NCBI GenBank assembly: GCA_019750335.1
Contig: JAIEOQ010000008.1
Location: 741,193-805,192, forward strand
Direction: 5' to 3'
Length of the DNA: 64,000 nt
Origin: Candidatus Obscuribacterales bacterium
GTDB lineage: Bacteria; Cyanobacteriota; Vampirovibrionia; Obscuribacterales; Obscuribacteraceae
The notes beneath the pieces were generated by a model. It saw only the letters and a list, made by a program, of their open reading frames with translations. It made no database searches and was not told the DNA's origin. Within the stretch, counting starts at the first letter, position 1. Each line of letters starts with the position of its first letter. The translations under genes were made by a program, and so were the position numbers. Below, in pieces: positions 54,150 through 62,085 of the stretch.

Positions 54150-54893
54150 TTGCTGAACTTTCACATAATTACTCTCTTTCCCGAACTGATTAACACTTAC
54201 TGTTCGGTGAGCATTATTGGCAGAGGAATTTCCCACGGCGAAATAACTGTCAAAACTTATAATCCGCGTGATTTTTGCAGCGACAAATATCGCAAAGTTG
54301 ACGACACGCCTTATGGTGGCGGCGCCGGAATGGTACTAAAGCCGGAGCCATTTTTTGCTGCTTTTGAATCAATCCAAAGAGCAAGCCAATCACCGGTGAT
54401 TTTAACCAGTCCTCAAGGTAAGCCTTTCAAGCAGGATTTAGCCTGGTCCTTAACTGAAGAAACTGATATCACAATTTTGTGCGGGCATTATGAAGGCTTT
54501 GACGAACGAATTTGCTCTCTGGCAACCATGGAAGTATCTACCGGTGATTATGTGCTTACAGGCGGTGAATTGCCTGCTCTAACCATTATCGATGCTGTGG
54601 GTAGACTGGTGCCTGGCGTAATCGGCAAAAGCATTTCGCTGGCTCACGAAACTTTTGTCGACGGATTGCTGGAAGGCCCGCAATACACTAAACCACCCCT
54701 GTTTCGTGAGATGGAAGTACCTGAAATTTTACGCTCAGGCGATCATCAAAAAATCAACCAATGGCGGCGCGAGCAAGCTCTGAAACGTACTTTTGCTCTA
54801 CGCCCCGATCTACTTGCCGAGGCAAATTTAAGCGACAAAGATCGTAAATATTTGGCTGATTTATCCCGCCAAAATAAATCCAACCAAGACTAA
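54150..54893 (+). CDS. trmD: tRNA (guanine37-N1)-methyltransferase
   Basis: A 247-residue SPOUT methyltransferase that makes m1G37 in tRNAs reading CNN codons. It opens LNFHIITLFPELI and carries the knot motifs GGGAGMVLKPEP, GHYEGFDER and GDYVLTGGELPALTIIDAVGR-like sequence followed by LVPGVIG. The start is probably the TTG at 54150, with AGAGG 6 nt upstream; an in-frame TTG at 54144 is too close to that site. Unusually, rpsP, rimM and rplS are not beside it. Confidence 0.96.
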   Translation: MLNFHIITLFPELINTYCSVSIIGRGISHGEITVKTYNPRDFCSDKYRKVDDTPYGGGAGMVLKPEPFFAAFESIQRASQSPVILTSPQGKPFKQDLAWSLTEETDITILCGHYEGFDERICSLATMEVSTGDYVLTGGELPALTIIDAVGRLVPGVIGKSISLAHETFVDGLLEGPQYTKPPLFREMEVPEILRSGDHQKINQWRREQALKRTFALRPDLLAEANLSDKDRKYLADLSRQNKSNQD

Positions 54894-54899
54894 TACTGC

Positions 54900-55041
54900 A
54901 AACGGCCCTAGGTGCCGATGACAAAATCGTGTCGATCTAAATAATTTGTTTGAGCCTAAAATTGGCTTAAATAGGAGCTTTTAGCGTCAAGATATATTGT
55001 TAATGTTGACTATAAATTGTCATCGGCACCTAGGGCCATTA
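54900..55041. mobile_element. MITE-like palindromic element, copy 2
   Basis: A ~142-bp unit starting 7 nt after trmD. Left arm AACGGCCCTAGGTGCCGATG... (54901-54924) pairs with 55017-55040 at 23 of 24 positions. The ends match copy 1 at 30174: TGCAAACGGCC is present at the left end here and, inverted, at the right end there. The AT-rich interior again contains TTTAGCGTCAA. As RNA it would also form a very stable stem and could end the trmD transcript. Confidence 0.65.
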
Positions 55042-55203
55042 TTGATGATGGTTGATCCTGTTTCTTTGTATCAACAAAAAAAACTCAAAATTTAACTATA
55101 TGTTAGAGTAGAATCAAGCTTTTAAGAGTAGGACCAAGCCGAAGCTCCGATCCTACTCCTAAAGAAACCGCTCTGCTGTCACAGCCAACGCTGCTCCCGG
55201 TAA

Positions 55204-55986
55204 CTAGGGAAGCGGAATTGCCATAACCGGAACAGAAGCTCTTACACCAGAGGTCTCTCGCTCGGATTGAACGCCGGTATAAGCCTTGTGGCTGTATATG
55301 ATCGACTCTGGATCAAAAACATAACCGCAAGCAACTAACGCTTGAACAAGAGCTGTTTTAAATTCGCCTTGCGGCAAATAAATTTGAGCAAGCAAACCGT
55401 CAGGAAGAAAGATAAGCATGTTTGCCGTCAAACAAAGATCAGCCCCGGCTATGTGCCCGTTCTCATTGGTAAGCTGGATTTTAAATAAGCCGCCCTCGGC
55501 AGCCAAATAACCCAGAGAACAGACATAGTCATAAATCAACGTTTCAATCTGCGTCTCCGACAACTGCAAACAAGTTGAAACACGCTTTGTCAGCTTGCTT
55601 TGTTTTTCAACTGCTTTCAGTCCCGGTACCGCTTTGACTATGACACTGCAACTCGGCTTACAGCCGGAGGCCGAGTACATACCAATTTTAGGAGCATAAT
55701 TGAAATGAGCAACAGTGGGATCGACATACCCCCTATCAATCAAACCTACCGTAATACATTCGATCAATTGTGCTCGATTTAGTCGAAGAGTTGCAGCAAT
55801 TCCGTCGGGCAAAGTCACGGCCACTGTGGCGTAAACGCCTTCACCTGGATCATGACCGGCTCCTGAACCGGACAGGTATCCCACTGCCACAGGTGCGGCA
55901 ACGGCAAGAGAATAACCCCGTGCCTTCAGCACAGCAGCGACCAAAATTTCCTGGTCTTCCGGTTTCAGCGAAATGCAGATTCTCAT
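55204..55986 (-). CDS. Hypothetical protein with four GY-ended helical repeats
   Basis: A 260-residue protein of no family I know. The same short motif occurs four times: LKPEDQEILVAAVLKARGY (near 6), LNRAQLIECITVGLIDRGY (near 68), LSETQIETLIYDYVCSLGY (near 140) and LPQGEFKTALVQALVACGY (near 203), each a helix closed by Gly-Tyr and followed by a beta-like stretch. Spacing of about 62-72 residues implies a fourfold repeat or two dimeric halves. It overlaps the upstream small membrane gene by ATGA and is the last gene of the sppA operon. Confidence 0.6.
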   Translation of the reverse strand: MRICISLKPEDQEILVAAVLKARGYSLAVAAPVAVGYLSGSGAGHDPGEGVYATVAVTLPDGIAATLRLNRAQLIECITVGLIDRGYVDPTVAHFNYAPKIGMYSASGCKPSCSVIVKAVPGLKAVEKQSKLTKRVSTCLQLSETQIETLIYDYVCSLGYLAAEGGLFKIQLTNENGHIAGADLCLTANMLIFLPDGLLAQIYLPQGEFKTALVQALVACGYVFDPESIIYSHKAYTGVQSERETSGVRASVPVMAIPLP

Positions 55987-56219
55987 GACCTAAATGCTCC
56001 GACTTTCCAAAACATGCACAGCAAGCCATAAGTGCCGCCAAGCAAACCGCCGGTGACAACAGCGCTGTAAACAACCGACAACACGTTCATGAAGAGCGAC
56101 TGAGTAGAGCTGACACTCAACATGAAGTAGTGCAGACCGAAAAGCCCGACCAGGCATAACACGGCAAAATAAGCCGAACAGGCAACAAGAGTCAGATTTT
56201 GTTTGGAAAACATAAACAT
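55983..56219 (-). CDS. Small two-helix membrane protein, 78 aa
   Basis: Two hydrophobic segments (NLTLVACSAYFAVLCLVGLF and VLSVVYSAVVTGGLLGGTYG) joined by a short loop. No family recognised. It overlaps the 3' end of the next gene by 4 nt (ATGA) and begins 11 nt after sppA. The frame opens upstream at a TTG inside sppA; the ATG at 56219 is more likely. Membrane position and linkage suggest a partner of SppA or of the repeat protein. Confidence 0.55.
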   Translation of the reverse strand: MFMFSKQNLTLVACSAYFAVLCLVGLFGLHYFMLSVSSTQSLFMNVLSVVYSAVVTGGLLGGTYGLLCMFWKVGAFRS

Positions 56220-56229
56220 GCTTTCTACT

Positions 56230-57297
56230 TTAGGGAGCAATCATTTTCGGTTGATTGCGCTTGCTCCGGCTATCGAAAAGACGTTCTTCCAAGCGCAACA
56301 AAGCGCGATCAAATGCATCGGTCAACGAACCGGTCAGGCTCGTGCTCCAGCTTTCGATTTTGGCCGGCGAGCTGATATAAACCAGGGAACGTTGGCCATT
56401 GAGCTTGAAGAGCAGATCGTGGCTGGTGCCCAGCTCATCCACCAAACCCAAACCTTGGTTCACGGTCTCTTCAGCAGACCAGGTGTTAGCATTGCAAGCC
56501 TTATCCGGATCCAGACCTTTGCGATGAGCAGTAACCTTGGCGATAAACTGCTTATGAATCTCTTTCAGTTTTTCGGTTTCAAGCGCTTTGCCTTCTTCGG
56601 TCACCTCATCAGTAGGGGTGACCGTGCGCTTGAACTTGCCAGCAGTCATGGTTACCGATTTGACGCCCAGCTTTTCGAGCGCGTCGTGATAGTTCAGCAT
56701 CTCCGACACCACACCGATAGAGCCAATCACCGAAAACGGCGCCGCCACGATATGATCCGCCGGCAGAATCATCAAATAACCACCGGAGGCAGCCACTTGA
56801 TCGACACAAACCACAAGAGGCAAATCAGCTTCTTTCTTAATGCGCAGCATTTCAGCATAAAGCAGTCCGTATTCGGTGACGGCACCGCCTGGGCAATCGA
56901 CAAGCACCAGAACACCGCCAAACTTACTGCGGTTGAGTACCACTTCGTCAACCAAAGAAGCGAAAGCGCTGGCGCTTTCTTCGCCGTCCATGCTGTTATA
57001 GCGCAAAACAGCTACCGGTTTTTCGCTCTTGGTCAAAAGCGTTTGAGCCGTCGAAGCAGCGGGCTTCGCAGCGGCTTGCGCATCTCCGGCCGGAACGGAG
57101 ATTTTTCGCTTCACGGTATAAACCGTGTTTTTGTGAGCTTGGCTCAAACCGTTGCTGCTAGCCACGCTCGGCTCAGAATCACCGCCAACCAAGAGTACGG
57201 CAAACAAAAACAGAAAAACAAAGATTGCCACCACAGCAGTGACAGCAATCTTAATGCCCTTCCAAACCGGACTGAAAACTTCAGCAAGGAACTTCAT
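56230..57297 (-). CDS. sppA: SppA-type signal peptide peptidase (S49)
   Basis: A 355-residue protease with an N-terminal membrane helix (~18-42, VTAVVAIFVFLFLFAVLLVGG-like) and one S49 domain. The nucleophile Ser is in VAASGGYLMILPAD near 168, and the general base Lys in MTAGKFKRTVTPTD near 218, ~50 residues on, as in single-domain Bacillus SppA. It degrades released signal peptides in the membrane. It overlaps the preceding small gene by ATGA. Confidence 0.93.
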   Translation of the reverse strand: MKFLAEVFSPVWKGIKIAVTAVVAIFVFLFLFAVLLVGGDSEPSVASSNGLSQAHKNTVYTVKRKISVPAGDAQAAAKPAASTAQTLLTKSEKPVAVLRYNSMDGEESASAFASLVDEVVLNRSKFGGVLVLVDCPGGAVTEYGLLYAEMLRIKKEADLPLVVCVDQVAASGGYLMILPADHIVAAPFSVIGSIGVVSEMLNYHDALEKLGVKSVTMTAGKFKRTVTPTDEVTEEGKALETEKLKEIHKQFIAKVTAHRKGLDPDKACNANTWSAEETVNQGLGLVDELGTSHDLLFKLNGQRSLVYISSPAKIESWSTSLTGSLTDAFDRALLRLEERLFDSRSKRNQPKMIAP

Positions 57298-57554
57298 GAT
57301 TTATCGCCTTGATTTTGCGCGTTGTGAATGTAAGTAAGAAAAGCAGAACTTGCCAGCCCAAGAAACCCACCAGCGAAAATCACGGTGAACCAAAAGGGCG
57401 CTGCAAAAATTTTGGCCGTGATTGCCGTAGCAATCAAACTTGCAGGCAGGCACAAAGTCAGCCAGCGGCGAAAAATATTCCAGTACTGCGCACCGTACAA
57501 TCCCAGCGCAATCACTGAGACTAGAGCAACAATCGTCTGGTTAATCGGAGACAT
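57294..57554 (-). CDS. Small membrane protein, 86 aa
   Basis: Three short hydrophobic segments (TIVALVSVIALGLYGAQYW, LTLCLPASLIATAITAKIF, FWFTVIFAGGFLGLASSAFL) and a polar tail. I do not recognise it. It starts 13 nt after the POT transporter stop and overlaps sppA by 4 nt, so it is firmly in this operon. Confidence 0.6.
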   Translation of the reverse strand: MSPINQTIVALVSVIALGLYGAQYWNIFRRWLTLCLPASLIATAITAKIFAAPFWFTVIFAGGFLGLASSAFLTYIHNAQNQGDKS

Positions 57555-57567
57555 ATTTTCAGCTCCT

Positions 57568-58923
57568 TTACGACATGAGCTTTTTGATACGTGGGGTCAA
57601 AAACCAGAGCAGAGCCGCAACAACAAGCGAAATGCAGGCCAAAACTCCGAACACATAAGCAATTGCCGTCGGATTCGAGCTTATGCAAAGCCCGGCCAGA
57701 CGACCGGCAATGATGCTACCGCCGGAGATGGACAAGAACCAGATGCCCATGGTCAAGCTGGCATACTTGCGCGGAGCCAGTTGATTGGCTGCTGCCAAAC
57801 CGACAGGGCTGGTGCACAACTCACCGATGGTTTGAAAGAAGAACACACCGACAAGCCACAAGGGGCTAACCAAGCCTTTAGCCGCCAGCAAAGAAGCCGG
57901 CACCATCAGCAAAGTGCCAAGCGAAATGAAAACCATGCCGATGGCAAACTTAAAGGGGCTCGACGGCTCCTTATTTTTACGGTTGAGCGAAGTCCACAAC
58001 CAAGCAAACACAGGGGTCAAGCCGATCACAAAAATCGGATTCAAGGACATCATCCAAGCCGAAGAAAACGTCCAAGTGCCAATTGTGCGATCCGTCAGCT
58101 TATCGGCGAACAAAAGCATACTTGAACCGGCTTGCTCCGAAATGGCGCAGGAAAGCGTGAAAGCAACAAAGAGAAAACCCAAAGCATAGAGCTTGTGCCA
58201 CTCGCCTTTGCTCAACCCACCGCTGACCGCAACACTACCTTGAACCGCCGGCGTTTTGGCAATCAGCGCGCCGTAAGGCAAAAGACGATCGCGATGCAGC
58301 CAGTATTGCAGCAAGCCAAAGCACATGCCGACGCCGGCAGCGCCGAAAGCCCAGTGCCAACTGTGCAAAGGATTGAAACCGACCGAAGTCAACCAACCCT
58401 TGAACCAAGCGTCTTCAGCCAGGAAACCGCAAACAACCGGAGCAACGGCAGCACCGATATTGATGCCCATGTAGACGATATTGAAGCCGGCGGTACGCCG
58501 CGGATCGTTCTCGTCATAGAGCTGACCGATCATCGTGCTGACATTGGGCTTGAGCAAGCCTGTGCCGAGGGCGATCAAAGTGAGACCGCCGAAAAATGCT
58601 GGCAACCATTCGAAGACCATACACAAATGCCCAAGGGCGATAATCACACCGCCAAGCAAAAGAGTACGTCTGGTGCCTAAGAAGCGATCGGCAATGAAGC
58701 CACCGAGAAGCGGCGTCAGATAGACAGAGCCGGTGTAAAATCCGTAAAGCGACGTCGCAGTCGCTTCGGAAAAGCCCAGTCCGCCAGCCGAAATCGCTGC
58801 CACCATATACAGAGTCAGAATGGCGCGCATGCCGTAGTAGCTTGCCCGCTCCCAAATCTCAATCAAGAACAAGGTGGAGAGTGCTCGGGGATGCCCGAAC
58901 AGTCCATTTTTGTCACCGTTCAT
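57568..58923 (-). CDS. POT-family proton-dependent oligopeptide transporter
   Basis: A 451-residue MFS protein with ~12-14 helices. The POT signature EIWERASYYGMRAIL is in helix 1 (ExxER-YYG, near residues 22-32) and a second block FYTGSVYLTPLLGGFIADRF-like in helices 2-3, followed by FLGTRRTLLLGG. It imports di- and tripeptides with protons. As the first gene of a five-gene unit that includes SppA, peptide recycling is a plausible theme. CGGAGCATCCG-type sequence lies upstream of the ATG. Confidence 0.92.
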   Translation of the reverse strand: MNGDKNGLFGHPRALSTLFLIEIWERASYYGMRAILTLYMVAAISAGGLGFSEATATSLYGFYTGSVYLTPLLGGFIADRFLGTRRTLLLGGVIIALGHLCMVFEWLPAFFGGLTLIALGTGLLKPNVSTMIGQLYDENDPRRTAGFNIVYMGINIGAAVAPVVCGFLAEDAWFKGWLTSVGFNPLHSWHWAFGAAGVGMCFGLLQYWLHRDRLLPYGALIAKTPAVQGSVAVSGGLSKGEWHKLYALGFLFVAFTLSCAISEQAGSSMLLFADKLTDRTIGTWTFSSAWMMSLNPIFVIGLTPVFAWLWTSLNRKNKEPSSPFKFAIGMVFISLGTLLMVPASLLAAKGLVSPLWLVGVFFFQTIGELCTSPVGLAAANQLAPRKYASLTMGIWFLSISGGSIIAGRLAGLCISSNPTAIAYVFGVLACISLVVAALLWFLTPRIKKLMS

Positions 58924-58974
58924 CGGATGCTCCTTAGAACAAAAATGAATGCTGCTTCAACTGCAAAAACAGTA

Positions 58975-59016
58975 GTCAGGCGGCGCAAAAGTCCGCCTGA
59001 CGGCAACTGCTATAAT
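58975..59016 (+). promoter_or_regulatory. rnpB promoter with flanking 9-bp dyad
   Basis: TATAAT at 59011-59016 lies 6 nt before the 5' end of RNase P RNA. Immediately upstream, GTCAGGCGG (58975-58983) and CCGCCTGAC (58993-59001) form an inverted repeat covering the -35 region, where no consensus -35 is visible. It could be an operator, or a terminator-like structure for transcription from the left. Confidence 0.55.
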
Positions 59017-59022
59017 TAACCT

Positions 59023-59366
59023 GCGAAGTGGCGCAGACCGTCGCGTCCTTAGGGATGAGGAAAGTCCGGGCGCCATAGGGCTGGTTGCTGGGTAATTCCC
59101 AGTGCGCGTGAGCGTGAGGATAGTGCCACAGAAATGAAAACCGCCGGGGCTTGCTCCGGTAAGGGTGCAACGGTGCGGTAAGAGCGTCACCAGCAAAGTC
59201 GAGAGGCTTTGGCTAGGTAAACCCCGCTGAAGGCGCAAGGCTAAGGTATATTGCAGGGAAACGGTGGCCCGCCGTCCTGTAGTGCCGATGCCGCTAGAGG
59301 GTCCGAGTAATCGGACCCCCAGAAAGATGACGGTTTAAACAGAACCCGGCTTATGAGCCACTTCGC
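59023..59366 (+). ncRNA. rnpB: RNase P RNA
   Basis: The catalytic RNA that trims tRNA 5' ends. P1 is formed by GCGAAGTGGC (59023-59032) and GCCACTTCGC (59357-59366). Core motifs are all present: GAGGAAAGTCCGGGC near 59068, CCACAGAAA near 59126, GGTAAGGGTGCAACGGTGCG-type P10-P11 sequence near 59159 followed by GGTAAGAGC, GGGAAACGGTGG-type junction near 59257, and AGATGACGG...ACAGAACCCGGCTTAT at the 3' end. The length of ~344 nt and the ordering fit the bacterial A type. TATAAT precedes it. The protein-coding frames across it are shadows. Confidence 0.97.
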
Positions 59367-59371
59367 AATCC

Positions 59372-60016
59372 TTACTTCTTTTCCAGATCCCGTAAAATGA
59401 TCCCGGCACGCTGCTCAAGTACTTCGCCGGCCGCCTGCTTGCCGATTTCTTTGAGCAGATCCTTGTCTTTCGTGTTGGGATCGATACCTTTAGCGGTAGC
59501 AATTTTTTTGCATTTCTCCTCCAAAGGCTCAAGATAACCGTTGGCACGAAAAATCGGCTCCCGCATAGCCCTGGTTGTTCGGAGCGCGCGCTTCACCAAC
59601 TGATAATCGTCACCCGTGCTGAATTCGGCGTCGAATGGTTCGAAATCACAAGCAAACAAACCATTCCAGGACTTCTCTATCTTTTTGCTGTAAACAGATC
59701 GGAAATCACGCAGAAGATTGACCCGGCTCTGGTAATCTTCAAGCACCGCATTCATCTTGGTTTTGTCGCCATCTTTCTTGGCTTGCGCGTACTCTTTTTC
59801 CACATCCCGTAAATCTTCGATCGACAGGTCAATGCCCGTTACAATAAGCTCCGCCGCCGACATCGTGGCATCAGCCACATCGCAGGCAACCGTCACTTTT
59901 TCTTTGAAGGCAGCGTACTCTTTTTGACGCTCGGTAGGCGACGGTTTCGACTCTTCAGCCTGCGCTGCCGAAACAAACAATGCAACCATGAATAGCGCTT
60001 GGCAAACGATTCTCAT
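59372..60016 (-). CDS. Exported helical protein, tandem paralog 1
   Basis: A 214-residue exported protein (signal peptide MRIVCQALFMVALFVSAAQA). The mature part is helical and charged, with a central coiled-coil-like segment LRDVEKEYAQAKKDGDKTKM and a Cys pair (VACDVADA and LFACDFEPF) that could be disulfide bonded. It shares layout and words with the two genes upstream (EKKYAQAQK-type block, terminal 'RAGIILRDLEKK' versus 'KANDILRG'). No known family. It is the most diverged copy but has nearly the same signal peptide as copy 2. Confidence 0.62.
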   Translation of the reverse strand: MRIVCQALFMVALFVSAAQAEESKPSPTERQKEYAAFKEKVTVACDVADATMSAAELIVTGIDLSIEDLRDVEKEYAQAKKDGDKTKMNAVLEDYQSRVNLLRDFRSVYSKKIEKSWNGLFACDFEPFDAEFSTGDDYQLVKRALRTTRAMREPIFRANGYLEPLEEKCKKIATAKGIDPNTKDKDLLKEIGKQAAGEVLEQRAGIILRDLEKK

Positions 60017-60035
60017 GACGCTCTCTCCTAAGCTA

Positions 60036-60082
60036 TTGAACTTCCAACCAGTGTTTACGCAGCCGATTAAGGATTAACAGGT
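60036..60082 (-). pseudogene. Remnant of phosphatase gene 3' end, scar 2
   Basis: GAACTTCCAACCAGTGTTTACGCAGCC-GATTAAGGAT (listed in pieces: GAACTTCCAACCAG, TGTTTACGCAGCC, GATTAAGGAT) is a diverged copy of the last ~45 nt of the phosphatase-like gene at 61563-61607. It lies just upstream of paralog 1 and overlaps the stop of paralog 2. It marks the junction of an old tandem duplication. Confidence 0.6.
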
Positions 60083-60741
60083 CCCAATAGCGAAATATTT
60101 GGCTTCTTTTTCCCGCGCAAAATATCGTTGGCTTTGTTTTGCAAAACCAACGGAATGACCTGATTTCTCAGCTCGGTAAGCTCTTGATCCGTTGCTTTCG
60201 CCAGATCAATTTTCTTCTCTTCGATAACTTTCTGACCAGCTTCGTTGATCAAGTCGCGATAAGCATCAACCGCCAACACCGGGATAGACAAGTCGAGAAG
60301 AGTGATGTTAAAACGCTTCCAGAAGACGTGATCGGCATCCATATGCCTATCGAACCGTCTTTCAATTTTACAAGCGGGTATTTCCTTATGCGCAGTTTCA
60401 GTCGCTTGCAAATAAACTTTGCGCAAATCGAGAAGCTTATTCAAGCCGACAACATAGCTGGCGGACAGCTCCGCCATTGCTTTCTTGTCGTCTGCTTTTT
60501 GCGCTTGCGCATACTTCTTTTCCGTTTCTTCCAGGTCATCGACTAGTTGCCGAATAGCATCGCGCACATGGGCAACGGGTCCAGTGACTGCCTCGATCCG
60601 ATCGCAGGCCTGCATCCGCTTGTCTCTATACTCGGCATAGGCTTTCCGCTCTTCCGGCGAGAAATCGTTCTCCGGTTCGGCAGCCAGCGATACCGAAGCA
60701 AAGAAAGCAACCATAAACAAGGCTTGGCAAATGATTCTCAT
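60067..60741 (-). CDS. Exported helical protein, tandem paralog 2
   Basis: A 224-residue paralog. The signal peptide (MRIICQALFMVAFF) is almost identical to that of copy 1, but the body resembles copy 3: CDRIEAVTG, LEETEKKYAQAQKADDKKAM, ELSASYVVGLNKLLDLR and YLQAT. This mosaic points to gene conversion or unequal crossover. The last codons and stop lie inside a copy of the neighbouring phosphatase gene's 3' end, so the C-terminus (ISLLGPVNP) was partly created by the duplication junction. Confidence 0.65.
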   Translation of the reverse strand: MRIICQALFMVAFFASVSLAAEPENDFSPEERKAYAEYRDKRMQACDRIEAVTGPVAHVRDAIRQLVDDLEETEKKYAQAQKADDKKAMAELSASYVVGLNKLLDLRKVYLQATETAHKEIPACKIERRFDRHMDADHVFWKRFNITLLDLSIPVLAVDAYRDLINEAGQKVIEEKKIDLAKATDQELTELRNQVIPLVLQNKANDILRGKKKPNISLLGPVNP

Positions 60742-60760
60742 TACACTCTCTCCGAAGTTA

Positions 60761-60808
60761 ATGCACTTCCAACCAGCGTTTACGTAGCCCGCCGGTTAAG
60801 GATCATCA
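60761..60808 (-). pseudogene. Remnant of phosphatase gene 3' end, scar 1
   Basis: ATGCACTTCCAACCAGCG, TTTACGTAGCC and CGGTTAAGGATCATC recur here in order, as at the true gene end (61563-61607), with one 4-nt insertion that breaks the frame. It lies 20 nt upstream of paralog 2, at the same distance as the true gene end lies from paralog 3. Confidence 0.8.
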
Positions 60809-60826
60809 GGTTCGACGTAACGCAAG

Positions 60827-61531
60827 CTATCTGTCCGAGCGAAATCCCTTCAACAACACTTCGGCTTCTTTTTCCCAACGCAAAATATCGTTGGCTCTCT
60901 CTTTCAAAACAAGCGGTATCGCTTGGTTAATAATCTCCGCACGTTCTTTGTTCGTAAGCTTTTTTTGATCGATCTTTTTGTCAGCAGCAATCCTTTCGCA
61001 GATTTTATTGACCAAATCACGGTAGAAGTCGCTCTTAAACTCCGGCATACGCAAGTCAGCAACAACGCTGTAAAGACGGTCCCAAAAGCGGATATTATCC
61101 GCCTCAACCTGCTTCTCGAAACGTCCCTTTTCTTGCGTTAGCGTCAAATCACAAGAGCGTATCTCGTCGTAAGCAGTTTTAGTTGCTTGCAAATAATCTC
61201 TGCGTAAAACAAACAGACGATTCAAGCCAGCAACGTAGCTATCGCTAAGCTCCGTCATTGCTTTTTTGTCGCCATCTTTCTGCGCTTGCACATACTTCTT
61301 TTCCGTCTCTTCCAAGTCAGCAGCCAACTGCAAAATTGCACTACCTGTGGCACCGCTGTTTACGAGAACAGCCTCGATGCGATCGCAGGCCTTGGTCAAC
61401 TTTTCTTTGTACTCGGCAAAAGCTTTCTGTTCTTCCGACGAGACTTCGCTCTTCTCCGGCTCGGCAGCGTTCAAGTGACCACCAAACAAAACCAGCAGAA
61501 GCAAAAAAACAAGCAGGTTCACTGCCTTCAT
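60827..61531 (-). CDS. Exported helical protein, tandem paralog 3
   Basis: A 234-residue paralog with a different signal peptide (MKAVNLLVFLLLLVLFGGHL). The mature part has CDRIEAVLVNSGATG, LEETEKKYVQAQKDGDKKAM, ELSDSYVAGLNRLFVLR and KERANDILRWEKEAE. It is probably the ancestral copy, since it stands directly after the intact phosphatase-like gene. The ATG at 61531 is preferred over an upstream in-frame TTG; GGAAAGAAACAAC precedes it. Function unknown; probably periplasmic. Confidence 0.65.
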   Translation of the reverse strand: MKAVNLLVFLLLLVLFGGHLNAAEPEKSEVSSEEQKAFAEYKEKLTKACDRIEAVLVNSGATGSAILQLAADLEETEKKYVQAQKDGDKKAMTELSDSYVAGLNRLFVLRRDYLQATKTAYDEIRSCDLTLTQEKGRFEKQVEADNIRFWDRLYSVVADLRMPEFKSDFYRDLVNKICERIAADKKIDQKKLTNKERAEIINQAIPLVLKERANDILRWEKEAEVLLKGFRSDR

Positions 61532-61559
61532 GATGTTGTTTCTTTCCAAGCAAACCGTT

Positions 61560-62033
61560 TCAATGCACTTCCAACCAGCGTTTACGTAGCCGGTTAAGGA
61601 TCATCGGACTGGCAGACACACAAGGATTTTCTTTGCGAAAAACAATCGGATCAAGGATGAACAAATCTCGCACAAAAGTAGCAACCGCGCCGCTCCGCGA
61701 CACACCCAGCACACAATTGACAAACAGAACCCGCTTTCCTGGACGATTATGCTGGCGTCCGACGAAATCAATAATGCGGTCGGCCTGGGAGGTGGAGAAG
61801 ATTTGGGCTTCAAACGCCGGGCTCGGGTCCTTCGGAATTTCATCCTCAGTGCGAATATCAGCAAAGTCGAGCCGCAGCCAATTGGGGTGATCCGGCAAAT
61901 GAATTGCCGTCGGCACACAGCTGATCAAGGCATGATCTTCAAGCAAACGTGGTTTGGTTTTCAAAAGCAGTTCAATTCCCGGACGGTCTTTGCCGAGGAA
62001 ATTCAAATTCAAGGCTTTGACTCTGGTAATCAT
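61560..62033 (-). CDS. Tyrosine-phosphatase-like protein
   Basis: A 157-residue protein with the Cys-x5-Arg phosphatase loop: VNCVLGVSRSGAVATF near residues 104-119. The usual HC before the loop is NC here, and a likely general acid Asp lies in LRLDFADIRTED near 55-66. It resembles the short 'predicted protein tyrosine phosphatase' group (COG5350-like). AGGGAGGGTTTGTC precedes the ATG at 62033; an upstream in-frame GTG is less likely. It could counteract a kinase, but that is inference. Its 3' end was copied twice in the downstream tandem array. Confidence 0.7.
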   Translation of the reverse strand: MITRVKALNLNFLGKDRPGIELLLKTKPRLLEDHALISCVPTAIHLPDHPNWLRLDFADIRTEDEIPKDPSPAFEAQIFSTSQADRIIDFVGRQHNRPGKRVLFVNCVLGVSRSGAVATFVRDLFILDPIVFRKENPCVSASPMILNRLRKRWLEVH

Positions 62034-62085
62034 GACAAACCCTCCCTGAGCGTTTACCAGAGCCTTTCCCACTCCGGTTTATTCG

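Noticed and set aside
56203..57312. 369-codon plus-strand frame across sppA
   Set aside because: Antisense to SppA, which has intact catalytic residues; composition is Arg/His/Gln-rich as expected for a shadow.
57385..58680. Long plus-strand frames across the POT transporter
   Set aside because: Low-complexity, polar, no ribosome-binding sites; antisense to a clear transporter.
58957..59238. Protein-coding frames over 58957-59238
   Set aside because: They cover the conserved RNase P RNA core and its promoter.
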